This document shows, piece by piece, positions 35,176-44,562 of a stretch of DNA of 64,000 nucleotides. The notes under the pieces were generated by a model. It was not told where the DNA came from and searched no databases. It saw only the letters and a list, made by a program, of their open reading frames with translations. The stretch spans positions 1-64,000 of the forward strand of contig JAJUIB010000003.1 in NCBI GenBank assembly GCA_029265615.1, in the 5' to 3' direction. The DNA is from Spirochaetota bacterium (lineage in GTDB: Bacteria > Spirochaetota > Spirochaetia > Treponematales > Rectinemataceae). Every line of letters begins with the position of its first letter. The first letter of the stretch is position 1. The position numbers were made by a program, and so were the translations under genes.

Positions 35176-35204
35176 ATTGTCGGCGAAAGCGCGGTGGAAG
35201 TAAA
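35176..35204 (-). promoter_or_regulatory. Candidate promoter of the propeller/NodB-like gene
   Basis: On the minus strand TTTACT (35204-35199), 17-nt spacer, GACAAT (35181-35176). A GGGAGG Shine-Dalgarno site precedes ATG 35155. Confidence 0.45.
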
Positions 35205-35293
35205 CGCACCGGCGCCGCGCAAAGCGCCGCGCCCTCTACCGTGAGCGCTGCGCCGGTGCGCGACGGGCCGGGCAGCGCGCGCGGGCACTCCCT

Positions 35294-36106
35294 TCAGCCT
35301 GCGAGGACGAAGCGTTGGACGACCTCGGCGACAAAGTCCTCATCGTTGGTGCGTGTGGAGACGAAGCTCGCCGTAGCCTTTGCCGCGGGGATGGCGTTGG
35401 CGGGCGCGCAGGAGATTCCCGCCGCGCGGAGCATGCCCAGGTCGTTCATGGCGTCGCCGCAGGCCATTGTCGCGTCGAGCCCCAGACCCAAAAGCCTCGC
35501 AAGGCGGGCGAGCGCCTCGCCCTTGTCGACGCCCGCCGCAAGCACCTCCATAAAGTAGGGTTTCGAGATGAGCACTTCGGCGCGACCAGAAAATCGACGG
35601 GCTGTCTTTTCGCGGAGGGCTGGTAAGAGCTCAGGATCCCCCGGGACGACGAATTTTATCTGCCCCCGTGCAAGGAGCTCGTCGGGTTTTTCGACGATGA
35701 AGTTCGGCTGACCCGTGAGGCGCGTGTCCTCTTCGGTCCAGGGGTTGCGGGCGTTTGCGAGTATTGTGCCGTTTTCATAGACCTGCCAGGGGAAGCCCTC
35801 TTCATCAAGGTGGCGGGCGATTTCGCGGCAGAGCTCAGGCTCGATGCGGCGTTCGTACAGCCGCCTGCCGCTTGCTGTCTCGACGATCTCCGCGCCATTC
35901 GAGGCGATGAGGTAGTCGTCCGGCCCTTCGAGTCCGAGCTGGGCGGCGTAGGCGCGCATGCTGTAGATGTTCCTTCCCGAGGCGAGGACGATTTTCGCCC
36001 CGGCACGGTGGGCCGCCCGGAGCGCCTCGCGGTTGGCGGGGGAGATGGAGAGGTCTTCGCGAAGAAGAGTGTCATCGAGATCTAGGGCGATAAGGCGTAT
36101 AGGCAT
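35294..36106 (-). CDS. Cof-type HAD phosphatase
   Basis: 270-residue HAD-superfamily hydrolase, subfamily IIB (Cof). Motif I LDLDDTLL (8-15) holds the nucleophile Asp; motif II is VLASGRN; the late Lys is in AAGVDKGEALARL; motif IV is ACGDAMNDLGML. The C2-type cap spans about residues 85-190. Cof enzymes dephosphorylate sugar phosphates or cofactors such as FMN and PLP; the substrate cannot be called here. Its -10 box ends 6 nt before ATG. Confidence 0.9.
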   Translation of the reverse strand: MPIRLIALDLDDTLLREDLSISPANREALRAAHRAGAKIVLASGRNIYSMRAYAAQLGLEGPDDYLIASNGAEIVETASGRRLYERRIEPELCREIARHLDEEGFPWQVYENGTILANARNPWTEEDTRLTGQPNFIVEKPDELLARGQIKFVVPGDPELLPALREKTARRFSGRAEVLISKPYFMEVLAAGVDKGEALARLARLLGLGLDATMACGDAMNDLGMLRAAGISCAPANAIPAAKATASFVSTRTNDEDFVAEVVQRFVLAG

Positions 36107-36112
36107 GGGGCG

Positions 36113-36142
36113 AGCATAGCGCCGGCCGGCCCGGCTGGTCGA
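36113..36142 (-). promoter_or_regulatory. Promoter at the start codon of the HAD gene (leaderless)
   Basis: On the minus strand TCGACC (36142-36137), 18-nt spacer, TATGCT (36118-36113), then 6 nt and ATG 36106. No Shine-Dalgarno site. Confidence 0.55.
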
Positions 36143-36175
36143 GGGGAGGCTACTCGCCGTCCTCCTGCCGCGGCC

Positions 36176-37630
36176 CTATCGCCCGCGCCAGAAACTCGGG
36201 GTGAGAATGACAAGGACGGTGCATACCTCGAGGCGGCCGGCGATCATGAGAAAGGAGAGATAGGCGAGGATGCCATCGGGAAGGGCCCCGTAGTTCGCCG
36301 TCGGACCGAGTGCGCCGAGTCCGGGGCCGATGTTGCCGATGCAGGCCATCGAGCCGGTCAGGGCGGTCGTGATGTCCAGGCCGACGGCCGTAAGCGCGAC
36401 AAAGCCTGAAAAGGCGAGAAAGAAATAGAGGACGACGAAGCCCGCGATGTCATAGATCGCGTTCTTTCTTAGCGGCCTTTGGTCGACGAAGATCTCGAGG
36501 CGGGCACGCGGATTTACGAGGTAGCGAAGCTCTACAAGGGCCAGCTTGAGAAGGGTGAGGAGGCGGCCGACCTTGATGCCGCCGCCCGTCGAACCGGCGC
36601 ATCCACCTATGAACATGAGGACAAACAAGATGCCTTGCGAAAGCGGCGGCCATCGGGCGAAGTCCGTGGTCGCGTAGCCGGTGGTGGTGAGGATCGACGA
36701 AGCTTGAAAGCTCGAAAAGCGAAGGCGGTGGAAGATGTTCCCGCCCATGGACGTGCGAAGGTCGAGCGCGATGATGAGGCTCGCGACCGCGAAAATGCCG
36801 AAATAAAGGCGGAACTCCGAGTTTTTGATGACCTCGCGCCATTTGCCGCGCAGCGCCTGGTAAAGGAGCGTGAAATTCGAGCCGGCGAGTACCATGAACA
36901 GCGTGGTGACGATGTCGATCCATGCGGAGCCGAAGGCGCCGACGCTTGCATTTTTCGAGGAAAAGCCGCCCGTCGCCATCGTACCAAAGGCATGGATCAC
37001 CGCGTCAACTAAGTCCATGCCGCCAAGTGCGAGGAGGATGGTCTCGGCAAGAGTGAGCCCGAGGTAGAGAAGCCACAGAAGTTTTGCGGTGCCGGTGATG
37101 CGCGGCTTGATGCGGTCCACCGAGGGACCGGGCGCCTCCGCTTCCATGAGGCGTGCCGCACCGTATCCGAGGAGTGGGAAGATCGCTACGGTGAGGACCA
37201 CGATGCCCATGCCGCCGAGCCAGTGCGTCATCGAGCGCCAGAAAAGGAGGGACCGGGGCAGGGCTTCGATGTCCGTTAGAACACTTGCGCCCGTTGTGGT
37301 GAAGCCCGAAGCCGCCTCGAAGTATGCCTGTGCATAGTGCGGAACGGCGCCTGAAAGCACGTAGGGGAGCGCGCCCCAGGCCGAAGCGCCAAACCAGGCG
37401 AGGCCGACAAAGAGGAAGCTCTCCCGGATGGTGAGGCGCCGTTCCGAGCTGCCGCGTGAGAGCCAGACCCCGAGGGCGAGTGCGAGGGCGGCGGTTGCAG
37501 GGACAGCCAGCGCGAAAAAGGTGCGGATCTCCTCGCCGAGGACGAGTGCTAAAACGGCCGCCAGGCCCATGAAGGGCGCAAGAAGGCCGAGAAGGTAAGC
37601 AAGGAGCCGCGCGACTTTGTTAATCGCCAT
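36176..37630 (-). CDS. trkH: Potassium uptake protein TrkH
   Basis: Inner-membrane K+ translocating subunit of about 484 residues, the TrkH size class and longer than KtrB at 210. The pore-loop motifs are present: AASGFTTTGASVL, GTMATGGFSSKN, SSILTTTGYATTDF and ACIGNIGPGLGALG, with FIGGCAGSTGGGIKVGR after the third loop. Start taken at ATG 37630; the in-frame GTG 37636 is an alternative. It overlaps the end of trkA by 11 bp, so expression is coupled. With trkA it forms a second complete potassium system in the window. Confidence 0.94.
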   Translation of the reverse strand: MAINKVARLLAYLLGLLAPFMGLAAVLALVLGEEIRTFFALAVPATAALALALGVWLSRGSSERRLTIRESFLFVGLAWFGASAWGALPYVLSGAVPHYAQAYFEAASGFTTTGASVLTDIEALPRSLLFWRSMTHWLGGMGIVVLTVAIFPLLGYGAARLMEAEAPGPSVDRIKPRITGTAKLLWLLYLGLTLAETILLALGGMDLVDAVIHAFGTMATGGFSSKNASVGAFGSAWIDIVTTLFMVLAGSNFTLLYQALRGKWREVIKNSEFRLYFGIFAVASLIIALDLRTSMGGNIFHRLRFSSFQASSILTTTGYATTDFARWPPLSQGILFVLMFIGGCAGSTGGGIKVGRLLTLLKLALVELRYLVNPRARLEIFVDQRPLRKNAIYDIAGFVVLYFFLAFSGFVALTAVGLDITTALTGSMACIGNIGPGLGALGPTANYGALPDGILAYLSFLMIAGRLEVCTVLVILTPSFWRGR

Positions 37631-39020
37631 TGCCACCGCCGAAGTACCGTTCGAGTTTAGCGAGCATGGAGCGGCGTGCGATGAGGCAGAGCCGATCCCC
37701 TGCAGCTATGCGTGTTTCGCCGTCAGGAATGATCGCCTCTTCTGCACGGAGGACATAGAGGACGAGCGCTTCACGCAGTCGCTCGAGTTCTCGAAGCCGT
37801 TTGCCCGCGGCCGTCGAGTCGGCCGCGACGTGGAGCTCGATGATGTCGGCTTCCGCTTCGGAAAAACTGTGGAGGGTGCGGATCCGCGCCCTCCGTGCTT
37901 CGGCAAGCACGGTATTGACGACCGATTCCTCGAGGCTCATCACCGCATCCACCTCGAGCGCGGGGGCGAGCTTGCGATACGATTCTGTCTGCACGAGCGC
38001 GATCGTCTTGCCCGCGCCGAGGCGTTTGGCGCGAAAGGCGGTCATGAGGTTGAGGCTTTGCGAGTCGGTGAGCGTCGCGACAAGGTCGGCGCCGCCAAGG
38101 AGGCTCTCGACCTCTTCCGAGTCGGCGGAGACGGTGAGGTTCTGGACGAGGAGTTCGGGGTAGCTGCGGGCAAGCTCTTTGGCGCGCAGGCCGTCGCGTT
38201 CGATGAGTGTGAGTTCGGGCGGACGCTCACGCGAAAAGCCGCGGGCAAGACGTCCGAAAATGCCGAGACGGCGCTCGCTTCCCGCAAGGCGCTCGATGAC
38301 GAATTCCGCCGTGCGGGTGCCTCCCACGAGGACGATGCGTCTTATTCGCTCCTGCTTGTGCGCTCCAAGGAGGAGTTCGAAGGCCGATTCCTCCGCAAGG
38401 ACATAGGCGAGGTCGCCCGGGAGGAGCGAGTCGCGGCCGGATGGGATGAGGAAGTCGCCCCGGCGCACGAGTGCCGGGATGAGAAATGGCCGCTCGGCGC
38501 CGCGCCGTAGCTCGGGAAGGCTTTTACCTGCGAGGGGAGAATCCTTTCCGACCTGGACCGGCCGCATTCGTAGCTGTCCAGGGAGCAGTACGAGGCCGCG
38601 CTCGATGCCTTCGGAAATCGCGTGGACGATGCGGTCGGCGGTCTCCACGTCGGGGTTGATGAGCTCGTCGACGCCCATCGTGGCCTTGCTACCTGAAGGA
38701 AGTTCGAGGTAGTAGGGATTGGAGACAAGTGCGAGCCGCCGTACCGAGGGGAAGCGTGCCGCAGCAAGGCCGCAGGCGACGATGTTTGCCTCGTCCGAAC
38801 CCGTAAGCGCAACAAAGAGCTCTGCTTCCGAAAGGCCTGCCGCGTCGAGCGCCTCGGCGGAAAAACCGTCGGCATGGATAACCATCGAGTCGAGCTCATT
38901 GAGGGCAATCCGCGCGGTTTCCGCGTCCTTTTCGATGAGCACCACATCACGGTCTTCCGCAAGGAGCGCCTTGGCAATCCGCTGGCCCACCATGCCGGCG
39001 CCGATGATCACGATTCGCAT
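37620..39020 (-). CDS. trkA: Trk system regulatory protein TrkA (tandem RCK)
   Basis: 466-residue peripheral membrane protein that binds NAD(H)/nucleotide and controls TrkH. Two RCK units in tandem: the first Rossmann motif is IIGAGMVGQRIA (5-16) with TrkA-C near 140-225, the second is IVLVGGTRTAEFVIERL (about 235-251), where the glycine motif is less complete, with a second TrkA-C near 385-465. The double form distinguishes it from the single-unit KtrA at 1574. GGAGCGGGA precedes ATG. A TATGAT box (complement of 39071-39076) may be its -10, with a weak -35. Confidence 0.94.
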   Translation of the reverse strand: MRIVIIGAGMVGQRIAKALLAEDRDVVLIEKDAETARIALNELDSMVIHADGFSAEALDAAGLSEAELFVALTGSDEANIVACGLAAARFPSVRRLALVSNPYYLELPSGSKATMGVDELINPDVETADRIVHAISEGIERGLVLLPGQLRMRPVQVGKDSPLAGKSLPELRRGAERPFLIPALVRRGDFLIPSGRDSLLPGDLAYVLAEESAFELLLGAHKQERIRRIVLVGGTRTAEFVIERLAGSERRLGIFGRLARGFSRERPPELTLIERDGLRAKELARSYPELLVQNLTVSADSEEVESLLGGADLVATLTDSQSLNLMTAFRAKRLGAGKTIALVQTESYRKLAPALEVDAVMSLEESVVNTVLAEARRARIRTLHSFSEAEADIIELHVAADSTAAGKRLRELERLREALVLYVLRAEEAIIPDGETRIAAGDRLCLIARRSMLAKLERYFGGGNGD

Positions 39021-39142
39021 GTCCCGCTCCGCGCGGGGCCGCGCTTTATTTGCGGGACTCCGCGCAGAGCATCATAGCACGGGATCCACGCTTGGGCGAG
39101 ATGGTCTTTCCCCTTTAGGCGGCCATATCCCGCTTGTGGCGT

Positions 39143-41008
39143 TTACTTTTCGGGTAGGGCGGTCTGTGCGGCGCCGCAAACGGGCACTATCGGGAGCCCC
39201 GTCGTTGCGCCGCTCAGGCGGAAGTAGCCCACAGAGGCGACGAGGCGGTCGGCGATGTCTGCAAGTTCGCCCGCCATGCCGACGAGGGTTTCGGCGCTTG
39301 CAGCGTTTTTTTGAACCACCTCGTCAAGCTGGAGCACTGCCGTCGAGATCTGGCGCACCCCGGTTTCCTGTTCGGCGCTCGCCGCGGCGATATCCTGGAC
39401 GAGGTCCGTCGAGGAAGCGATCGCCGGCACGAGTTTGCGGATGCTCTCGCCAGCGAGCACCGCCTTTTCGAGGGAGCTGCCTGAGACCTCATTGATTTCG
39501 CCCGCCGCGGCCTGGCTCCGTTCGGCGAGCTTGCGCACTTCGCTTGCGACGACGGCGAACCCCTTGCCCGCTTCTCCCGCCCGCGCCGCCTCGATCGCCG
39601 CATTGAGCGCAAGGAGGTTCGTTTGCCGCGCTATCTCCTCGATGATGGTCGTTTTTTCGACGATTGTGCGCATCGCTCCGACCATGGCTTCGACCGCTTC
39701 GCCGCCTGAACGCGCATCCACGGCGATACGCTCCGCGATGGCGCGGGCGCGGTTCGCATTGTCGGCGCTTTGCTTGATGTTCGCCCCCATCTGTTCGAGC
39801 GAGGCGGAGACCTCCTCCATCGAGGCCGCCTGCTGGCTTGCGCCTGCGGAGAGCTCCTGGCTTGCATCCGAGAGGCGCCGTCCCCGGTCCTGGAGGTTTG
39901 CGGCGGAAATCTGGACGTCGCCGACGACTGTGCGCAGGGAGCCGAGCATCCCGCGGAGCGCTTCCGCAAGCCTGCCCGACTCGTCACCGCTTTGCACTGC
40001 AAGCTCCGCGTCGAGCCTTCCGTTTTTGAGCGCATCGGCGAATTCGACGCCTTGGACGAGGGGGCGTGTGATCCGCGCCGCGACCAGGGTGAGGATAAGG
40101 ATGGAGATGACGACAGAGATGCCCGCAGCGAGGAGGAGTCCGCCGAGGAGAAAGGCGAGGCGGCTCCGGTACTCCGCGACGGGGAGTGCGGCGACGACGA
40201 TCAGGCCCTTCCGCTCGCCAAAACTGGCAAAGAGGCGCGTGCCCTTGTAGTCGTATTCCATGGAGCCGTTTTTCCGCCTCAGAATCTCCTTGGCGAATGC
40301 TTCGCCCGAGACATCGAGGCCAATACGCTCGCGGTTTGTGTGGGCGAGCGCCTTGCCGTCGGGCCCGAGCACATAAATATAGCCGCTTTCCCCGACTTTC
40401 ATGCCTTCGACGAGGCTCTGAAGGCTCGCTGAGGAAAGCAGTTCCGCAAGTTCCCGCGGCTGGATACCGATCTGTACGATACCCGGACGGTCGCGACGAG
40501 GGACACCGATGTACTGGAAGAGCACCTTGTCCGCGCCGCGCTCCTGAGGTTCCTGGGCGAGCTCGAAGCTCGGATCGCTGAGCATCTTGAGGAAGGGGCG
40601 CGTCTGTTCCGCGCTTGCAAAATCGAAGCCGTAAAAGGCCGCCACATTGCCCCAGCGGAGAACGCCCTTTTCGTCGGTGACGTGGACCTCGTCGACGCCG
40701 AGGCGCTTTGCGATCGCGGCCATGCGCGCGGGTGCAAGGAGACCCGGATCGGCCGCGACCAGTTCCGCAAGCCCCCGCGCGACGCGAAGGGCGTTGGTGG
40801 CCTGAGACGCCTTGAGGGTTGCGATCGTCTGTTCGAGGCGATCGAGACGCTCGGCGAGCTCGCGATGTTTGGTCTCGGTGGTCGAACGCATGAGCTCGTC
40901 GAGTGTCCTTGCCTGAAGTGTGTAGGCAATGAATGAGACAGCGGCGACCGTCGCCGCAAGAAGGGCGATCGCGGGCAGGATGATCTTTGTGCGAATCGAC
41001 ATGCGCAT
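39143..41008 (-). CDS. Methyl-accepting chemotaxis protein with dCache sensor
   Basis: 621-residue chemoreceptor. Transmembrane helix 1 (about 9-30), a periplasmic double-Cache-like sensor (about 35-275, with [10 protein letters not shown] and [17 protein letters not shown]), transmembrane helix 2 (about 285-310), HAMP, then a cytoplasmic signalling domain whose hairpin tip reads [18 protein letters not shown] and [18 protein letters not shown]. It passes ligand binding to CheA/CheW; the ligand, probably a small organic acid or amino acid, is not readable. ATG 41008 is chosen for the GAGGAA Shine-Dalgarno 6 nt upstream. No che genes are nearby. Confidence 0.93.
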   Translation of the reverse strand: MRMSIRTKIILPAIALLAATVAAVSFIAYTLQARTLDELMRSTTETKHRELAERLDRLEQTIATLKASQATNALRVARGLAELVAADPGLLAPARMAAIAKRLGVDEVHVTDEKGVLRWGNVAAFYGFDFASAEQTRPFLKMLSDPSFELAQEPQERGADKVLFQYIGVPRRDRPGIVQIGIQPRELAELLSSASLQSLVEGMKVGESGYIYVLGPDGKALAHTNRERIGLDVSGEAFAKEILRRKNGSMEYDYKGTRLFASFGERKGLIVVAALPVAEYRSRLAFLLGGLLLAAGISVVISILILTLVAARITRPLVQGVEFADALKNGRLDAELAVQSGDESGRLAEALRGMLGSLRTVVGDVQISAANLQDRGRRLSDASQELSAGASQQAASMEEVSASLEQMGANIKQSADNANRARAIAERIAVDARSGGEAVEAMVGAMRTIVEKTTIIEEIARQTNLLALNAAIEAARAGEAGKGFAVVASEVRKLAERSQAAAGEINEVSGSSLEKAVLAGESIRKLVPAIASSTDLVQDIAAASAEQETGVRQISTAVLQLDEVVQKNAASAETLVGMAGELADIADRLVASVGYFRLSGATTGLPIVPVCGAAQTALPEK

Positions 41009-41190
41009 GGAATTTCCTCGCAATGACACGAAGCTTGGGGGCTGCAATCTGCGGTGCCAGCCGACATTCAGAGACTGGCCATATTGAACAAATTATCGTT
41101 TTTGTGGATGCGGCCTGCAATATCTTCCGCGATGAAAAAAGCATGAAAACCGCTAGTCCCGCCTGCGCCCTTCACGGTAGGCTCTCGCAC

Positions 41191-42822
41191 ATGGCGGAAG
41201 AATCAATGGGCCAGCCCCGGCACGGCGCTGCGTCGCCGAGGGGCGGAAGTTCGCGTGATGAGGGGGCAAGACTCCTCCGCGAGGGCGGAAAGCTCTCGCT
41301 TCTCACGCTCATCTCGCGCATCCTTGGGCTTGTTCGCGAGATGACACGTGCTGCATTCATGGGCACGGGCGCACTTGCCGACGCATTTACGATGGCCTTC
41401 ATGATCCCGAACCTGCTCAGGCGGCTTTTTGCCGAAGGTTCGATTTCGGTTGCCTTCATCCCGACCTTTAAGGGCTATCTTGTGGAAGGGGATGCGCGTA
41501 AAACCCGCGAATTTCTTTCCGCGTCATTCACGGTTTTGCTCATTCTTGTACTTGCGGCGACGGCGCTGGGTATCGCGCTTGCGCCGTGGATTGTCCTCCT
41601 CTTCAAATCGGATCCTTACGAGACCACGGTGCTCACCCGGCTCATGTTCCCCTTTTTGGCGCTTGTGTCTTTTGCCGCCCTGCTTCAGGGGGTGCTCAAT
41701 GCAGAGGGCGTTTTTGTTCCCTCAGGCTATGCCCCAATCCTTTTCAACATCTGCTATATCGGGGTTCCGTGGCTGATTGCGCCTTTTATGCCGAACCCAG
41801 CACGTGCGCTGGCGGTCGGCGTCCTCGTAGGTGGCCTCGCCCAGGCGCTCTGCCAGCTGCCGGCGGTGCTCCGGGCTGGCCACCGTTTCGGGTTTACGCG
41901 TCCGGATCGTGCCTTCCACGATCCCGGGGTTCGCAAGGTGCTCGCGCTCATCGCGCCGACCATCCTTGGTATGGCGGCCTACCAGCTTAACGAGCTTGTC
42001 TGCACCGCCGTTGCCTCGCGGGCGGGGACGGGGGTCGCGACGAGTCTTACCTTTTCGCTTCGTTTGCTTGAGCTGGTGCTCGGCATATTCGCCGTTTCCG
42101 CCGGCACGGTGCTTCTCCCCGAGCTCACGGGGGCGGCAAAGGCGGAGGATTGGCCGCGCTTTTCCTCGCGTCTTGGCAAGGCGCTTGATCTTATCGCCCT
42201 CGTCACCGTGCCGGTCGCCGTTTTTGCGATGGCGATGGGGCGAGAAATCGTCGTGCTTCTGTTCCAGCAGGGGGCTTTTACCGAGGACTCGGTCGCCCTT
42301 ACAACGCGCATCTTCTTTTTTCATATGATCGGCCTTTATTTCATTGCGGCGAATCGCGTGCTTGCGCCCGCGTTCTATGCCCGCGAGGATACGAAGAGCC
42401 CGACCTGGGCGGGCATCGCCTCGTTTGGACTCAATATTGCCTTCGCTATCGCGTTTGTCGGGCCGTTTTCCGGTGGTGGCATCGCCCTTGCGCTCTCCAT
42501 CGCGAGCGCCGTGAACACGATCCTCCTCGTCCTGCTTCTTGTGCGCGCCCGCATCGAAGGGCTCTTGCGCGCATTCCGTTCCTCGCTCGGAGCGCTCGGC
42601 CGTCTGTGTCTTTATTCGTTTGTCGCTCTTGTGCCGCTTCTGATTCTGAAGGCGCCGCTTGCGGGGCTGTGCACGGGAGCCTTATCGAAGAAGCTCGCCG
42701 CAGCCGCAACTCTTGTGCTCGGCGCTCTTGTCTACGGTTTTGTTGGTGTCAGCCTTCTTGTTCTGTTTCGGGAGGAGTCGGCCTCGCTTTTGCTCCGCGG
42801 TTTCAGGCGCAAGAAACGATAG
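41191..42822 (+). CDS. murJ: Lipid II flippase MurJ (MviN)
   Basis: 543-residue multi-pass membrane protein of the MOP superfamily that flips lipid II for peptidoglycan synthesis. The family N-terminus is clear: SLLTLISRILGLVREMTRAAFMGTG and DAFTMAFMIPNLLRRLFAEGSISVAFIP, with the charged Arg residues lining the cavity. About 14 hydrophobic segments follow. Start taken at ATG 41191, 7 nt after a TAGGCT box with a poor -35; ATG 41143 is an alternative that would add 16 residues. It is divergent from the chemoreceptor. Confidence 0.94.
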   Translation: MAEESMGQPRHGAASPRGGSSRDEGARLLREGGKLSLLTLISRILGLVREMTRAAFMGTGALADAFTMAFMIPNLLRRLFAEGSISVAFIPTFKGYLVEGDARKTREFLSASFTVLLILVLAATALGIALAPWIVLLFKSDPYETTVLTRLMFPFLALVSFAALLQGVLNAEGVFVPSGYAPILFNICYIGVPWLIAPFMPNPARALAVGVLVGGLAQALCQLPAVLRAGHRFGFTRPDRAFHDPGVRKVLALIAPTILGMAAYQLNELVCTAVASRAGTGVATSLTFSLRLLELVLGIFAVSAGTVLLPELTGAAKAEDWPRFSSRLGKALDLIALVTVPVAVFAMAMGREIVVLLFQQGAFTEDSVALTTRIFFFHMIGLYFIAANRVLAPAFYAREDTKSPTWAGIASFGLNIAFAIAFVGPFSGGGIALALSIASAVNTILLVLLLVRARIEGLLRAFRSSLGALGRLCLYSFVALVPLLILKAPLAGLCTGALSKKLAAAATLVLGALVYGFVGVSLLVLFREESASLLLRGFRRKKR

Positions 42823-42907
42823 CACGCTCGCGTTAACGCGCTCGCGTTAGCCCGCGCGCAATGACACGCGATAGTTCGCAAGAGCGGCGCCGACGCCATT
42901 GTTGGCC

Positions 42908-42936
42908 TTGACAAAAGCGCGTGCGGGTGATACTGT
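42908..42936 (+). promoter_or_regulatory. Promoter of the tRNA-Thr/rpmG/tRNA-Trp/secE block
   Basis: TTGACA (42908-42913), 17-nt spacer, TACTGT (42931-42936), with the tRNA-Thr 5' end 16 nt downstream. This is one of the best promoters in the window. Confidence 0.75.
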
Positions 42937-42951
42937 CACACCGCTTTCTAT

Positions 42952-43024
42952 GCCCTTGTAGCTCAGTTGGCAGAGCATATCCATGGTAAGGATAAGGTCA
43001 ACGGTTCGATTCCGTTCGAGGGCT
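42952..43024 (+). tRNA. tRNA-Thr (anticodon GGT)
   Basis: 73-nt cloverleaf. The acceptor arms are GCCCTTG and CGAGGGC, and the D-loop segment is TAGCTCAGTTGGCAGAGCA. The anticodon stem-loop is TATCC-ATGGTAA-GGATA, with anticodon GGT for Thr, and the T-arm is AACGGTTCGATTCCGTT. The discriminator is T and no CCA is encoded. Confidence 0.96.
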
Positions 43025-43056
43025 AGCATGACCGATTCGCTTACCCCCGCGGCAGG

Positions 43057-43123
43057 CCGGTCCGTCTGATCGGGCGCGGCGGTGCCGCGTTTCGGGTTTT
43101 TGGGGATATTAGTGCCGGACCGG
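43057..43123 (+). promoter_or_regulatory. Structured rpmG leader
   Basis: CCGGTCCG (43057-43064) can pair with CGGACCGG (43116-43123). Inside lies the hairpin CGCGGC-GGT-GCCGCG (43075-43089) followed by a T-rich stretch (TTTCGGGTTTTT). It could be an attenuator or a tRNA-processing structure between tRNA-Thr and rpmG. Confidence 0.4.
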
Positions 43124-43161
43124 GGCGGCTGTGCCGCGCGGCTCCGATGAAAGGATAGAGC

Positions 43162-43335
43162 ATGGCCGCGAAGAAGCAGACCGTTGAGCTTATCGCCCTC
43201 GCCTGCACCGAGTGCAAGCGCCGGAATTACACCACTAAAAAGAACCGGAAAACCCAGCAGGAAAAGCTTGAGCTTATGAAGTACTGCAAGTGGGACCGGA
43301 AGCACACGCTCCATAAGGAGACGAAGGTAAAATAA
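43162..43335 (+). CDS. rpmG: 50S ribosomal protein L33
   Basis: 57-residue large-subunit protein with the zinc-ribbon-type start [18 protein letters not shown] and the conserved [17 protein letters not shown] end. The Cys pattern CxxC with the single late Cys suggests a partly degenerate ribbon. A weak AAGGAT-type site lies upstream. It is placed between two tRNA genes and before secE, the arrangement common in many bacteria. Confidence 0.95.
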   Translation: MAAKKQTVELIALACTECKRRNYTTKKNRKTQQEKLELMKYCKWDRKHTLHKETKVK

Positions 43336-43402
43336 GCATTGCAGGGCTTGTTGCGCCCTGTATGGTTTTCGCGATCCGACGTGCGCGAGTGCGGCGTATC
43401 GC

Positions 43403-43445
43403 GAGGCGGGGAGGCGTGAATCGCTGATTCGTGCTTCCTCGCCTT
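43403..43445 (+). promoter_or_regulatory. 20-bp RNA hairpin ending at the tRNA-Trp 5' end
   Basis: Positions 43403-43422 pair without a gap to 43426-43445 around a 3-nt loop (GCT). As RNA, 15 pairs are Watson-Crick and 5 are G-U. The last paired base is immediately before the first tRNA-Trp base. It may guide processing of the polycistronic transcript. Confidence 0.6.
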
Positions 43446-43518
43446 AGGCCAGTAGCTCTAATGGTAGAGCGCCGGTCTCCAAAACCGGATGTTGAGGGTT
43501 CGAATCCTTCCTGGCCTG
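43446..43518 (+). tRNA. tRNA-Trp (anticodon CCA)
   Basis: 73-nt cloverleaf with acceptor arms AGGCCAG and CTGGCCT, D-arm AGCTCTAATGGTAGAGC, anticodon loop CTCCAAA (CCA, Trp), T-arm AGGGTTCGAATCCTT, discriminator G, and no encoded CCA. It lies between rpmG and secE and should be cut out of their common transcript. Confidence 0.96.
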
Positions 43519-43580
43519 GTTTTCAACTACGATAAGCTGGCCGCGTCATGGTTGCGCGGCCCGCGGCGCAAGGAGCCGCC

Positions 43581-43763
43581 ATGAAGAAGATAGTCCAGTT
43601 CTTCAAGGATAGCTACGCCGAGCTCAGGAAAGTCGTGTGGCCGGGTAAAGAGGATGTGATCGCTTCCGTCAAGGTGGTGGTCGTTTCTACGCTCGCCATG
43701 GCGCTGGTGCTCGGTCTTATCGATTTTCTCCTTGTCGCGGGCATTGACCTGATTTTCAGGTAG
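43581..43763 (+). CDS. secE: Preprotein translocase subunit SecE
   Basis: 60-residue single-span form of SecE, which clamps SecY in the membrane. The conserved amphipathic segment FFKDSYAELRKVVWPGKEDV (about 7-26) precedes one transmembrane helix (about 33-55). AGGAG stands before ATG. The gap to nusG is 13 nt; the order secE-nusG-rplK is the standard one. Confidence 0.95.
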   Translation: MKKIVQFFKDSYAELRKVVWPGKEDVIASVKVVVVSTLAMALVLGLIDFLLVAGIDLIFR

Positions 43764-43776
43764 CGGGAAGGCCTGC

Positions 43777-44334
43777 ATGGCGAAGGCCTGGTACGTTCTC
43801 CACGTCTATTCCGGCTACGAGAACAAGATCGAGCGGACCATCCGCATGCTCATCGAGAATGGCGATCTCTCTCGCGATGTGGTTACCGATGTGAAGGTGC
43901 CGAGCGAGGAGGTTGTTGATGTTAAGGATGGTAAGCGTCGTTCTTCTTCGCGTAAAATACTTCCCGGATATCTTCTTGTCGAGATGGATCTTCCAGAAGA
44001 TGGCTGGAAGGCTACCTGTTCCGAGATCAAAAAAATCACCGGTGTGACCGGTTTTGTCGGGCAGTCGCAGCGGCAGAAGCCGCAGCCTATTTCCGCCGAA
44101 GAGGCGCGCGGTGTTCTGCAGCGTGCGGGCGAGATCAAGGGTGACCGATCCGTGCGGAGCCGCCAGACTTTCCAGGCTGGGGAGCAGGTGAAGATAATCG
44201 AAGGGCCCTTTGAGTCTTTCACGGGATCCATTGAGGAAGTGAATCTCGAAAAGAATAAGCTCAAGGTGATGGTCGGCATCTTCGGGCGTGCGACGCCAGT
44301 CGAGGTCGACATGCTCCAGGTTGAGAAGATCTAG
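43777..44334 (+). CDS. nusG: Transcription elongation/antitermination factor NusG
   Basis: 185-residue factor that binds RNA polymerase and couples it to Rho or to the S10-bound ribosome. The NGN domain has WYVLHVYSGYENKIE at the start and RKILPGYLLVEMDL in the core. The KOW domain is at the end (FQAGEQVKIIEGPFESFTGSIEEV). There is no large inserted domain II. Confidence 0.96.
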   Translation: MAKAWYVLHVYSGYENKIERTIRMLIENGDLSRDVVTDVKVPSEEVVDVKDGKRRSSSRKILPGYLLVEMDLPEDGWKATCSEIKKITGVTGFVGQSQRQKPQPISAEEARGVLQRAGEIKGDRSVRSRQTFQAGEQVKIIEGPFESFTGSIEEVNLEKNKLKVMVGIFGRATPVEVDMLQVEKI

Positions 44335-44562
44335 CGACACAGGAGCGGCGCCGCCCCCGGCGCCGTCGAGTTCTTTAGTAAAGCGGCATCGCGCCTTGCG
44401 GCAGCGCTTTGTGTTGCTCGTCGCGCGACGCTTCTCATAGAGGGGTGTTACCTCCGTTAGATGGGAGTCTGTCTGCGCTTTGTGCGTGTGGCGGACGCTA
44501 CCCCGGCTCAATGCGGGCAAAAAACCTGCAGGATGCCGGGTACACCACGAAAGGAGTGAAGG
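44335..44562 (+). promoter_or_regulatory. Leader region before rplK
   Basis: 228 nt without a gene. It may hold the promoter or the L1-binding control site of the L11 operon, both common at this place, but I could not fix either. TTGCTC (44414-44419) and CATAGA (44436-44441) form only a weak promoter candidate. Confidence 0.35.

Noticed and set aside
42825-42850. Repeated CGCTCGCGTTA units after murJ as a repeat array
   Set aside because: Only two short copies forming a small GC-rich inverted/direct repeat; too few for an array or mobile-element end.
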